Shown here piece by piece: positions 45,278 through 55,400 of a DNA stretch of 64,000 nt; the stretch's first letter is position 1; each line of letters begins with the position of its first letter. This DNA is from Diphasiastrum complanatum (lineage: Eukaryota; Streptophyta; Lycopodiopsida; Lycopodiales; Lycopodiaceae). A program made the position numbers and the translations under genes. The stretch is from NCBI GenBank assembly GCA_029204225.1, contig CM055107.1, forward strand, positions 31,211,410-31,275,409. Direction: 5' to 3'. Under the pieces are notes generated by a model. It was not told the DNA's origin. It searched no databases and was given only the letters and a program-made list of their open reading frames with translations.

Positions 45278-46681
45278 CGAGCTACTATGGACTTTTGCAT
45301 TTGTTATGGAGCAGTCGGCAACGACAAACTCAATTTTAAGTTTGGAAACACACAGAAGATTCTGTGTAGAACTAAGTTTGAAGGTCATGGCATTCAAGGA
45401 TTCAGATTAAGGGGGAGTGTTGGATTATTCTCCTTCTTACTAATCGACTAATCGGTTTTAACCTCATCCATTGTTTATCCAGTTCTGCGGATTTTCCCAT
45501 GTTTTTATACAATCTAATTTACAAGTGTTTTTACACAGTTTGCAAAAATACATGAAGTTTCTCAATAGTGTCGCATTTTCTCTCTCTACAATCCAGATAG
45601 TGTCGTCTGTCAAGAATTGCGAGTAAAATTATAGTGTCGTATTTTTTGCATTTTTGCGACACTGTTGCCTGTCAGGAATTACGTGTAAAAATGCAGTGTC
45701 GTCTTTTTCGCATTTTTTGCATGTCAAGAATTGCGAGTTAAACTGTAGTCACATTTTTGTATTTTTTCAAAGTGCCTCAAATGTTAAGGAAATGACTCTG
45801 GCAAATTGTGGAGCTACCCTAAATGGGATTTAAGGACACTGTGGGTTTTTCGCAAAAAGCCGACACTGTTGTCTTTTTGCGACACTATCACTTGTGGCAG
45901 TTTTAGTTCATTTCTGTAGAGTGACAATTTTAGTTCATTTATGCAGACAGACTGTTTACGGCCAATTTTCATCGCTTATCAGCAATAAATTCATGACAAG
46001 GAACTAGATGAATGCCAGCAGACACCAGCCAACTGGCAATCGCATTTGACGACCTAATTACTTAGTATAAATCAGTTGTTCATACATCTCTTTTCAAGTT
46101 CTGAAGCAACACATCAACATTGTGAATTGTGAAGGAGTTGAGTGTTATTACACGACGCTTCCTACGCTCTTATCAAGCAGATCATTCACAATGAGAAAGT
46201 ATTGTTGTTAGCTCTCTATCAAGCTTTCAAGCTTGAACTCTCTTGAGCATTCTAGTTCAGTTTTTTAGATATTTATTTTAGAGTTGCTATTGCGCTACTG
46301 CTTATCAGCAGAGCTGCTTATTATCAGACTTATTCTCAGTTACTCAAAGACAACTTAGAGTGCACGATTTCTATCCGCTATTGTTTTGCGCTTACTAGCA
46401 TCTGATTTTGTTTTTCTAAATCAATACTATCTTCTTATTGCGTTCAGTATATGTTAGAATGCATGCATCTTTGTATTGCTTTTGTAACTAATAGAAATTG
46501 TCTGAGAATTCAATACTTTATGTTTGGCTACATAATCACTTAGTATCTAGCAATTTCAAAGTTAGTTGCTAAAGATCAAACTTGATTTTCATCACTACTG
46601 CTTTGTTTAATTTTTGATAGACGTAGTCATGCATTGGAAGTAGAAAGTTTCCGCATTACATTATCTATCCTATTTCCGACA
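45278..46681 (+). mobile_element. Nested tail and LTR of a second family B element
   Basis: 45278-45417 holds an RNase H scrap (SSYYGLLHLL..., matching 47630-47680), then a jump to the very 3' end (matching 48110-48180), and the polypurine tract. The LTR follows directly: TGTTGGA at 45418 to TCCGACA at 46681 (1264 bp). Downstream the host RT resumes immediately at GAACCAGACATGG. It lacks the 5' LTR and most of the body, so it is not a simple solo LTR. Deletion by recombination between the linker of the host element and the RNase H of the guest fits best. Confidence 0.75.
46066..46072 (+). promoter_or_regulatory. LTR TATA box
   Basis: TATAAAT within the conserved context CGACCTAATTACTTAGTATAAAT, which recurs as CGACCTAATTGCTTAGTATAAAT in the LTR at 48184. 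Conservation in both LTRs and the mid-LTR position mark it as the element's own promoter. Confidence 0.65.
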
Positions 46682-48183
46682 GAACCAGACATGGACGATT
46701 GTCGAATTACTTGCTAGCAGAAACATACTTGATTGCAAATGGATTTTCAAAGTCAAATACAAAGCAGATGGAAGCATCGACAGAAGGAAAGCTCGACTTG
46801 TCGCCAAAGGATTTTCTCAGGTATACAACGTCAATTACACTGAGACCTTCAGTCCAATAGTCAAGTATTCTTCTATTCGACTTCTATTATCATTTGTTGC
46901 TATAGTAGATTTGGAAATACATCAAATGGATGTACAGACAACATATCTCAATGGAGTTATCGAAGAAGACATTTACATGGTGCAACCCAAAAGATATATT
47001 ATCGAAGGTAAACACAATCATATGTGTAAACTCCATAAGGCACTTTATGGCTTGAAGCAATCTGCTCGAGCATGGTTTCAAAGGATCAATACTTTCTTAA
47101 TGATCACGGCTACACACCAAGCTCTTTAGATTCAAATGTTTACTTCAAGACAGTGCATCAGTCTTTTATCATTATCACTTTGTACGTGGATGACACATTG
47201 CCCTTTGGCAACAGTATCGATTTGATAAAAGAAGCTAAGACAATGCTATCCTCTGAATTTGACATGGACGATTTGGGCGAAGCTCATTTTTGCCTTGGTA
47301 TTCAAATTTACAAAGACAAAAATCGAAAGTTGATCTACATTACTCAACAGAGATATATCTACAATATGTAAGTAAGATATAATCTAGTTAACTGCAAGTT
47401 AGCTCTCTCACCAATGGAACCATGTCTCAAATTGTCGAAGGACTAGTGTCCCCGAACAATCGAAGAAAAGGAGCAGATGTGTGAGTATCCTTATCATTCG
47501 ATAATAGGATCTCTTATGTATGCAATGATTTGTACCAAGCTAGACATAGCTTTTGCAGTCAGCTCCTTAAGTTAGTATATGACTAACCCTGGTGTAACAC
47601 ATTGGAAGGCTCTTATCAGAGTCATGAGATATCTTTGAGCTACTATGGACTTTTGTATTTGTTACGGAGCAGTCGACAACGACAACTTCAATTTACTCAG
47701 TGGTTACACATATGCAAGTTGGGCAGGAGATATAGACACTCGTAAATCTACTTTTGGATTTACATTCTTCCTCAACAATGGTCCAATTTCCTGAAACAGT
47801 TGCAAGCAATCTTTGATATCTCTATTTTCTACAGAATCAGAGTATATTGCAGCCTCACAAGATACTAAGGAAGCAATTTGGTTGAGAAACTTACTTTCAG
47901 ATATCAGTTTGAGTCAATATGCTCCGACATTATTATTTTGTGATAATCAAAGTGCCACTGCCTTGTAGCCAATCCTAGATTTCATTCTAAGAGCACATTG
48001 AACTTAAGTATCACTATGTCAGAAGCAAAGCTCTCAACAGAGAGGTCAGATTGCAGTATTGTCGAATGCAAGATATGACAGCGGATATTTTTACTAAAGC
48101 ATTAAGCTTGGATGCACACAGTAAGTTTTGTGCGGAACTAAGTTTAAAGGTCAAGACATTCATGGATTCAGATTAAGGGGGAG
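46682..48183 (+). pseudogene. Copia family B reverse transcriptase and RNase H
   Basis: RT starts with NQTWTIVELLASRN, followed by CKWIFKVKYKADGSIDRRKA, LEIHQMDVQTTYLNG and LHKALYGLKQSARAWF. After a frameshift near 47128 comes the catalytic YVDD at 47183-47194 (LYVDDTLPFG), then CLGIQIYKDKNRKLIYIT. RNase H follows in a frame with stops: GYTYASWAGDIDTRKSTFGF, SLISLFSTESEYIAASQDT, EAIWLRNLLSD and LLFCDNQSATAL. The polypurine tract AAGGGGGAG ends at 48183. The frame is broken at about six points. Confidence 0.85.
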
Positions 48184-48537
48184 TGTTGGATTTCTCTCTC
48201 ACTAATCGACTAATCGACATTTTAATCTTCGTTCAACTTTTAACCAGACCTACAGTTCTCTTCATGTTTTTACACAGTCTGCATAACTACTCGAAGCGGC
48301 TCACAATGACAGTTTACGTCATTTCTACAGATAGACTGTTTGCAACCAAAGCCACCAACTTGCATTAATTCGTCAGCAAGTAGTTTCTGAGAAGTCATAA
48401 CTGGATGGATGTCATCACATCACAGCCAAATGGATGATGTTTTTGACGACCTAATTGCTTAGTATAAATAACTACTCATATTTCAACATCTTATGATCAA
48501 GATTATGATCGAGAAGAGGATCAAGTATCGAATAGTT

Positions 48538-48636
<99 letters not shown>

Positions 48637-49135
48637 AAGCCTGCGAGCTTGTACACTCTTGAGCATTCTAGCTCAGTTCTTTAGAGTTGATTAGAGATTG
48701 CTATTGTGCTTACTGCTTATCAATAGGTGTGCTTAATTCAGACTTACATTTTAGTTGTTCAGAGACAGCTTAGAGTACACGACTTCGATCCGCAACTTGT
48801 TGTACTCATTTACAACTGTTTCACTTCCATACTGAATCAATACTATCTTCTTATTATGTTCAGCCTCATCTCATAATGTATGTATTTTTGTAGTTCTTCG
48901 CAACTAATTGTTTGTCTGATGTTTCGCGACTAATTATTTGTCTGATGTTTCACGACAAATTATTTGTCTGATGTTTCGATGCTTAATGTTTGGCTTCGTA
49001 ATCATTGTAGTACTAATGATTTCAAAGTTAGTTACTATAAGATTGAACGTGTTTTCACTTTTGTTTTGTTCAAAATTGATAGGCGTAGTCATGCATAAAG
49101 AAAGAGGAAGATAGCTTATTCCGCTATCGCATGGA
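48184..49135 (+). repeat. 3' LTR of the plus family B copy
   Basis: It begins TGTTGGATTTC next to the polypurine tract and is colinear with the LTR at 45418-46681. It includes the TATA box (48463-48469) and the block TGTTTGGCTTCGTAATC...GATAGGCGTAGTCATGC. A (CT)n tract at 48540-48634 has grown in the transcribed part. The right end is uncertain: no TCCAACA is present and similarity fades near 49135. Confidence 0.7.
48540..48634. repeat. (CT)n microsatellite inside LTR
   Basis: About 47 CT repeats, where the sister LTR has only GTTAGCTCTCTATCAAGC. It therefore expanded after the two LTRs separated. Confidence 0.95.
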
Positions 49136-50030
49136 GAGAAGTATCAATAGAATATTCATGGAAAATTTAAAATATTCTAAGGGTGCATGCAACATGCACA
49201 AACACTGGGGTGCCTATATCTATCCCACATAAACTCACCCTAGAGGATCCTAAATTCCATATTTGGATTGCTAGTTTCTCTCTTGTATTCATTCATGGCA
49301 TGGAGGTGAGGCTCTTGGGAGATTTGGCCTTGAGCTTCTACTTGGATGGGTATTTTGGCTCCACGGTGTCGTTTTGGTGTTTTTGCAACTTGATTCTTGG
49401 GTGAATGTTATGCTATCAGAGCAACAAGGCTTATGGTTGGATCGAAAGGTGGAGTTGGTTGTGCTTATATCTTGCTCTTAAGTAGGGAACCATTGTTTTT
49501 CTGGCTACTATTTGTAAGAACCACCAAGTGAAGATCTACAGGATTCCTTTTGGTTTGCATGTGATTGGAATCCTGTAGATCTTCACTTGGTGGTTCTTAC
49601 ACCATCACTTCATGTTGGTGTTACCATCGCCAAGTAAGATTTTCTAATAGTTCTTGTGCATATATTGATTCTTTGGAGGTTGCATATTGTGTATACAGGT
49701 TATGTTATCAGATTATCACTTGAAATTGCACAATTTATTAGAAAAGTGTAAAATCTTGATGTTTGCAAGCTAACCCATGGATTAGACACTTTATGCAGTG
49801 TTGGTTGATTTTGACGAATCCCCAAGATACTCGGCCAGAGCTACCCAAGAGCACCTCTCACCTTAGACCAAGGAGGTCTCTGAGAAGACGAGATGAACGA
49901 AGACTGAGAGCCGATGAATACTAGTTAATACTGTCAAGTAGAAACTGTGTAAGCCTCATGGTGAATCCCGAAAGATGGAATGACCATGTAGGAACTAGTA
50001 TTTCTAGGCAAAGTAATAAATGCAAGTAGA
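49136..50030. other. Non-coding spacer
   Basis: No gene recognised between the family B LTR and the family F integrase. Apart from the hairpin at 49513-49601 nothing is assigned. The last part (49790-50030) may be decayed upstream sequence of family F. Confidence 0.4.
49513..49601. repeat. Perfect 35-bp hairpin
   Basis: TGTAAGAACCACCAAGTGAA... (49513-49547) is the exact reverse complement of 49567-49601, with a 19-base loop. There is no mismatch in 35 pairs. The surrounding sequence (49136-49800) is otherwise ordinary and non-coding. Confidence 0.95.
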
Positions 50031-50062
50031 CCCCTCTTAAAGAAAGTAGAGAGAGCCACCTT

Positions 50063-51445
50063 TTGATGGTGACCGCTAGTGGAGAGCATAATTCCACTTG
50101 TAATTTGTGTAATGTGGAAATGCCACTAGGATGCTACCTAAGGAGCTCTCTTGCTTATTTAAACATGAATACAAGATCACTTTCTTATATGCGTTGTAAT
50201 AATTTAGTTGATGGACTGAATTTCCCTTCTTCATTAGATAGGAAATCTTTCTTTTGTGAATCATGCATCTATGGAAAGCACTCTAGAAGCAAGTTTCCAA
50301 AATCACATTCCATCAAAACAAAGCATGTATTGGATCTTGTGCATAGTGATCTCTGTGGTCCAATGCCAACTCCATCATTAGGAGATGCAATGTATTTTAT
50401 CACTTTCATAGATGATTATTCTAGATGGTCTATAGTCATGTTCATTAAGCACAAATCTGAACTCTTTGAATGCTTCAAGAGATTCAAGGCAGTGGCTGAG
50501 ACACAAACATCTACAAAAGTGAAGGCACTACGAACTGATGGTGGCGGCGAATACATCTCTAACGAGATGTCCGACTACATGGTTGAACATGGTATTAGAA
50601 GACAGTGCACCACTTCCTATTTACCTCAACAAAACGAGATTGCAGAAAGGAAGAATCGAACTCTTCTCAACTCAGCCAGTTCCATGCTACATCAAGCACA
50701 CCTACCTGTGAAGTTCTGGGCGGAAGCTACTACCACAACCTGTTATGTACAGAACAAATCCAACACCAAAGCCATCAACAACAAAATTTCTTATGAAGTT
50801 TGGCATGGGCACAAGCCTACTGTCAGCCATCTAAAAATCTTTGGTTGTATATATTTTGTTCACATTCCTAAACAACTTAGGAAGAAGCTGGATCATAGGA
50901 CAAATAAATGTATTTTCATTGGCTATCCTGATAAACATAAAGCTTATAAAGTTTATGATCCATTTACCAATGTAGTATCTGTCTCTAGGGATGTAATATT
51001 TCAAGAACATACATACTATGATTTCAAGCAACCATTGATAAACAATGGTATGTTATTTCATCATATTCTACATAGCATTCAACCTTCCAACGTTGATGAT
51101 TCTTCTACAAAACTTGTAGCTACAGATAGAAAAGCCGAGCAGCCGACATTACCTGTCATCAGACCAGACCAAGCTAGCTCGAGCATATCTGGAGAAATTT
51201 AAGTAGAAGCATCATCGCATTCTGGTCAACCAAACGTCCACAGATCCTCACGGACTCGGACAGTTCCTAAGAGGTATGCACCTCAATCATTCTGGACTTC
51301 ATCAGAAGAACCAGAGAGCCTAGCCAAAGCAATTAATTCCAAGGATGTTGTGAAGTGACAAGAAGCTATGGAAAGCGAGTACAACTCACTTTCGCTGAAT
51401 CAGACTTGGACACTAGTCGACTTTCTCACTCACAAGAGAGTTATC
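50063..51445 (+). pseudogene. Copia family F pre-integrase and integrase, long open frame
   Basis: A 379-residue open frame (50063-51202). It has the GAG-pre-integrase block YLNMNTRSLSYMRCNNLVDG and CESCIYGKHSRSKFP, then the full integrase core: HSDLCGPMPTPS, FITFIDDYSRW, RTDGGGEYISNEMSDY and NEIAERKNRT. The C-terminal KIFGCIYFVHIPKQLRKKLD and SVSRDVIFQE follow. All three catalytic acidic residues are present. After a TAA at 51200 the same frame continues through SSRTRTVPKRYAPQSFW to MESEYNSLSLNQTWTLVD, the start of RT, and is cut at about 51445, where a minus-strand family B gag begins. Gag, protease and almost all RT are missing. Confidence 0.85.
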
Positions 51446-51806
51446 AACAATTTCTGCTTCTGTCCTTATTGACATACAGAGCATGAGACGAAGAGGTAGA
51501 CGAAGTGTCTTGACTTTTTCGATTATCTTCTTGCAGCAACATAGTGATAACTCTGGTAAGAGTTGAATCTGAGTGTGTCGTGATGATCATCACCCAGTTC
51601 TCATATGTAGAGGGTAGGCTTGAAAGCAATATCATTATTGCGTCTTGATCGCGTCTATGACTGATCCGACAACGACCATCCGTTGCAAGAGATTCTTAAA
51701 CTGGTTAATATGATTATGAAGAGAATCATTATTCGACATCTTGAGTGTGAGGAATTTTCTTTGAAGCTGTAACTTAGTAGTTACGTCTCTCACATCATAA
51801 AGTTAC
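51444..51806 (-). pseudogene. Gag fragment of copia family B, minus
   Basis: The minus strand encodes LYDVRDVTTKLQLQRKFLTL, NNDSLHNHINQFKNLLQR and then, after a frame change near 51650, LLSSLPSTYENWVMIITTH with a short basic tail. It matches the gag at 43300-43640 over its whole length. It is joined directly to the family F fragment on its left, so the two remnants face each other. Confidence 0.85.
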
Positions 51807-52446
51807 AAGGTGATCTATACATCACATAAAGCTTCACCTTAGGTAGGGGATTCAAATGGCTTAAATTTTTATAAGAAATAAAAACAAAGGTTGCATTTTA
51901 GAAGATTTAAATTTCTCTCTTAAAACTTATTTTAATGCTCAAACTCAAGTAAGAGTAAGAGCACAACTTTTGGCAAAGATAAAAAATCGTCACAATAACA
52001 ATAACTTTTGGCAAATCGTCAACTTACTCATACCATGACAAAGACAAAAAATCACACACAAAAATAATACAAAAAATCACACACAAAAATAATGGAAACA
52101 TGTATGTGTGCATGAAACAAAGTGAGGAAGGGGGTTTAAGCAATGTACACCCTATCACAAGGGTTTAGGAAACATGGGTTTAAGGAAGATGGGTTTAAGC
52201 ACAAGGTTTTTAGGGAAGATGGGTTTTAAGCAAGGGTTTTGAGGGAAGATGGGTTTAAGCGAGGGTTTTAGGGAAAGGGGTTTAAGGAATGTACACACCA
52301 TACCAAGGGTTTTAGGAAATATGTAATAACTATTCACTTATCTTGAGCTCTTTCGTCTCTGTTGCTTGCATCTTCTTTTCTTCTGCGAGGATTGGCAGGA
52401 AAGACACAAACAAACACGCATTAATCCAGGTACGTGTAGGATCGCG
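51807..52446. other. 5' flank of the malate dehydrogenase gene
   Basis: Upstream region of the gene at 52447. It contains a short direct repeat (AAAAAATCACACACAAAAATAAT, about 52047-52095) and the GGGTTTAAG/TTTAGGG array listed separately. The 5' UTR probably starts within the last 130 bases (CTCTTTCGTCTCTGTTGC...). No TATA box was placed. Confidence 0.5.
52130..52325. repeat. Telomere-like GGGTTTA minisatellite in promoter region
   Basis: About ten variants of (A)GGGTTTAAG, GGGTTTAGG and GGTTTTAGGG within 195 bp, interspersed with GGAAGATGGGTTTAAGC and two copies of AATGTACACMCCAT-like sequence (M is A or C). TTTAGGG is the plant telomere repeat, and its complement AAACCCTA (telo-box) is a promoter motif of many plant housekeeping genes. 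The array lies 120-320 bp before the start codon. Confidence 0.65.
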
Positions 52447-55400
52447 ATGGCATCCAGAAGAATTCTGGGTGGTCTGATGCGGCGAGACTTCGCTACTTCG
52501 TCGCAGAAGCAAATAGCCAGACGTAAAGTGGCAATTTTAGGAGCTGCAGGAGGCATCGGACAGCCCTTGAGCCTCCTCCTCAAGCTTAATCCTTTAGTTT
52601 CTCACCTTTCGCTCTATGATATTGCCGGTACACGCGGTGTAGCTGCAGACATTAGCCATATTAATACCCGTGCTGAGGTAGTTGATTCATTTCTTCACTG
52701 AAGTTTCATTGTTAGAAGCCTGTAGTTCAGATGATTTTAGTTTTTGTTTGCATTTTGATGCATTTGTCTGGGATGTAATGGGTTCCTCTTTGACAAATTT
52801 AGTGACGAAAGTGGTAATCATAACAACGAGAAGTTCTGAAGGGTTGTAGATCTCTGCCACACGTTTAAAAAACTATTCGCAATATTCCTATTCTTTCAAT
52901 CTTTCAAGAGGGTTGCGAATTGGATATTTTTATGAAATTCTTTGATGGTTATTATTTTTGATGTGTTTTTATTGTGGGATGAAGATTAGATTTCACTATG
53001 CTCTCAAATCGATGCTGAGCAAACAAATTCTCTGATTTGAGTGAAAAAAAAGCATCCCACTCCATCGTCAGTCCAGTAGTCTTATAATCTGCAAGAACAT
53101 AATGTTGTTAATTATAGGATAACAACTCAATTTCAGCGCTGGTTGAGATTCTGAATGGTTTATTGGCTAAATCTTTTTTGTAACGCCTATGAAGGGTACG
53201 ATGTTTATTTTTCCAAATTCAAACTCTGGTATAATTTCCTTCTTATGGCCTTGGCTTTGCCGATTTGAATAGTGTAATGCAACATGAGTGTTACTGGGCA
53301 GGTGGAAGGTTTTGAAGGTGAGGAACATCTAGGTGAGGCATTAAAGGGAGCAGATCTGGTGGTCATACCTGCTGGGGTGCCCCGTAAGCCCGGCATGACT
53401 CGGGATGACCTGTTCAAAATCAATGCTGGCATTGTTCAGTCACTCTGCGCTGCTGTAGCCAAACATAGCCCATTTGTAAGTTGATCAAATCTTCCTTGCC
53501 TTTCATTGTTATCTATTGGGTTATGATTCATGAACCTGCTCATTGCTGTTGTATGCGCTGCTGTAGCCAACCATAGCCCATTTGTAAGTCGATCAAATCT
53601 TCCTTGCCTTTCATTGTTATCTATTGGGTTATGATTCATGAACCTGATCAAATCGGACTTAGTTGCAGTGGATTGCGATCCGATCTGGGACCTGGATTGT
53701 TGAAAATAATGCTTAATTTTTTTTTTTCATTTTTTGCCCTAAAATTTTGAAAAGACCAAAACCGCTAAATACCAAATTCAATATGATCCAAGAAAAACCC
53801 TAAGACTCATAAAAACCACAAAGCAATGAGCCCTCAGCCCCTGAAGCCCTAAATCCATGTACTTTCCTTAAAACTACTTTTAGTTAACCCACTGTGAAGC
53901 TCTTGAAAAGAGCTTTCCAATATCACCCATGTTGGGTATAAAATTTCCAAAAACAACTTAAAAAAAGAAAAATGTTTTGGAAAATCTTAAAGAGAAATCT
54001 CGAAACGTGATCCGGATTGTGTTCTAGATCATGGGCTTGCAACTATGATCTAAACCTTAGTTGCCCGCGTTCCGTTCCGGAACGATGCCCTCAAAAATAA
54101 AATAAAAAATACGTTTTTTTACAAAGGATTTAATTCATATAAATAATTAAATAATTAAATAATTAAATTTATATGAATATCGTTCCGATCAGGAACGTTC
54201 CGGAACGTTTGGAACGGAACGTTCCGACCCATTTTGGTCGGAACGGGCTTCTAAGATCTAAACAATTTTAAAGAAGTCAGTTCAGGCCACATGAGCAGTG
54301 CAATAAATACTCCTTAGAGATGGCAAGCAAGGAAGGTGATAGATAAATGATAGGATTAATTTGTGGAGTGGTGTTGAAAGCCTTCTCTAACAATGTTTCA
54401 CGGACCTTTTTGAAACGCCTTTTCGAAAACGGTTTGAAACGGGAAAGAACCGGCAACTTTGGAAAACAATCGGTGAATCAATTTTGGGGTTTTTTAACGA
54501 ATTTTTTTTCTAGCCTTCTATTATAGCAAAAACAAGTGCAATTGCAATGTACATGGTAATCAATCTTGAATCCAACTACCGAGTCCCACCTATTATCCCG
54601 ATTCATATGTAACTCCCAAGTCCCACCTATTGTCATGATCCATACTATATAGTATAACAATGATGACCCAAGGGTCATGTAACATCTCTTGGCATAGTCT
54701 CGACCTAATCTCTAACTTCCAACACAAATTGGACACTAATTAGTAATCACACACTAATCTAGGTTCTATTATCTAACACTAATCTAACCTATTATCTGAC
54801 GTTGATTATTAATAAGTAATTATCACTCCTACACAGTGCATTACTGAACTCTCTCTCTCTCTCTCTCTCTCTCTGAGTCTTATTCTAATTCAAAGTGTAT
54901 GTTTTTATGCTTGGTTAGGGTTGCCTATTGAAGTTCATGAAGCTTGAGTGGCACACTTACAATTAGGCGAAAAACAGTCCCGTTTTGAAACGGTTCAAAA
55001 CACTCGGTTTTTTTTTTCCGATTCAAAAAAAAAAAATGATTCAAATGGTCCGTTCGAATCGGACCATTTCAAAATGGCAATTCTTTGAACGAATCGCAAT
55101 TCGAAGAAACTATGTCCTCTATGGACCACTCAAATCATTCAACAAAGATGATCACTGGGGACTGTTGGAACTTGATGCTCAAATTTAAAATAGGAGTGAA
55201 TTATATTAGCACACACACACACCAATCAAGATCTTCATAATAGATTACAGAGAACCTAGATTAATTGAAGAATGAGCATAGTTCTCTACAATTGAATGAA
55301 TGGAGGTGGGGCGCTAGCCCTGTACCATATGAAGATCCTGTAGAATCCTTCGTAACCATATTGCTTCACTTGTTGCATTCGTACTAGCTTGGTACTCTGC

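Larger units (their letters stand above)
43035..48183 (+). mobile_element. Copia family B element, plus copy, interrupted
   Basis: Internal domains of a family B element in normal order: gag 43035-43859, GAG-pre-integrase and integrase 43865-44900, linker to 45277, then RT and RNase H from 46682 to 48175, a polypurine tract (AAGGGGGAG) and an LTR from 48184. Between linker and RT sits a foreign block (45278-46681) made of an RNase H scrap, 3' end and LTR of a close relative. The 5' LTR and primer site are missing; gag starts directly to the right of the palindrome array. The protease is deleted. Confidence 0.85.

Noticed and set aside
45418-46681. Simple solo LTR
   Set aside because: The polypurine tract and RNase H/3' end of the guest precede it, so more than the LTR is present.
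52330-52583. Minus-strand frames overlapping MDH exon 1
   Set aside because: They are shadows of the GC-richer coding exon; the plus-strand frame is clearly the real one.
53555-53583. A second small exon in MDH intron 2
   Set aside because: It duplicates the end of exon 2 without an acceptor in front, and adding it would break the protein.
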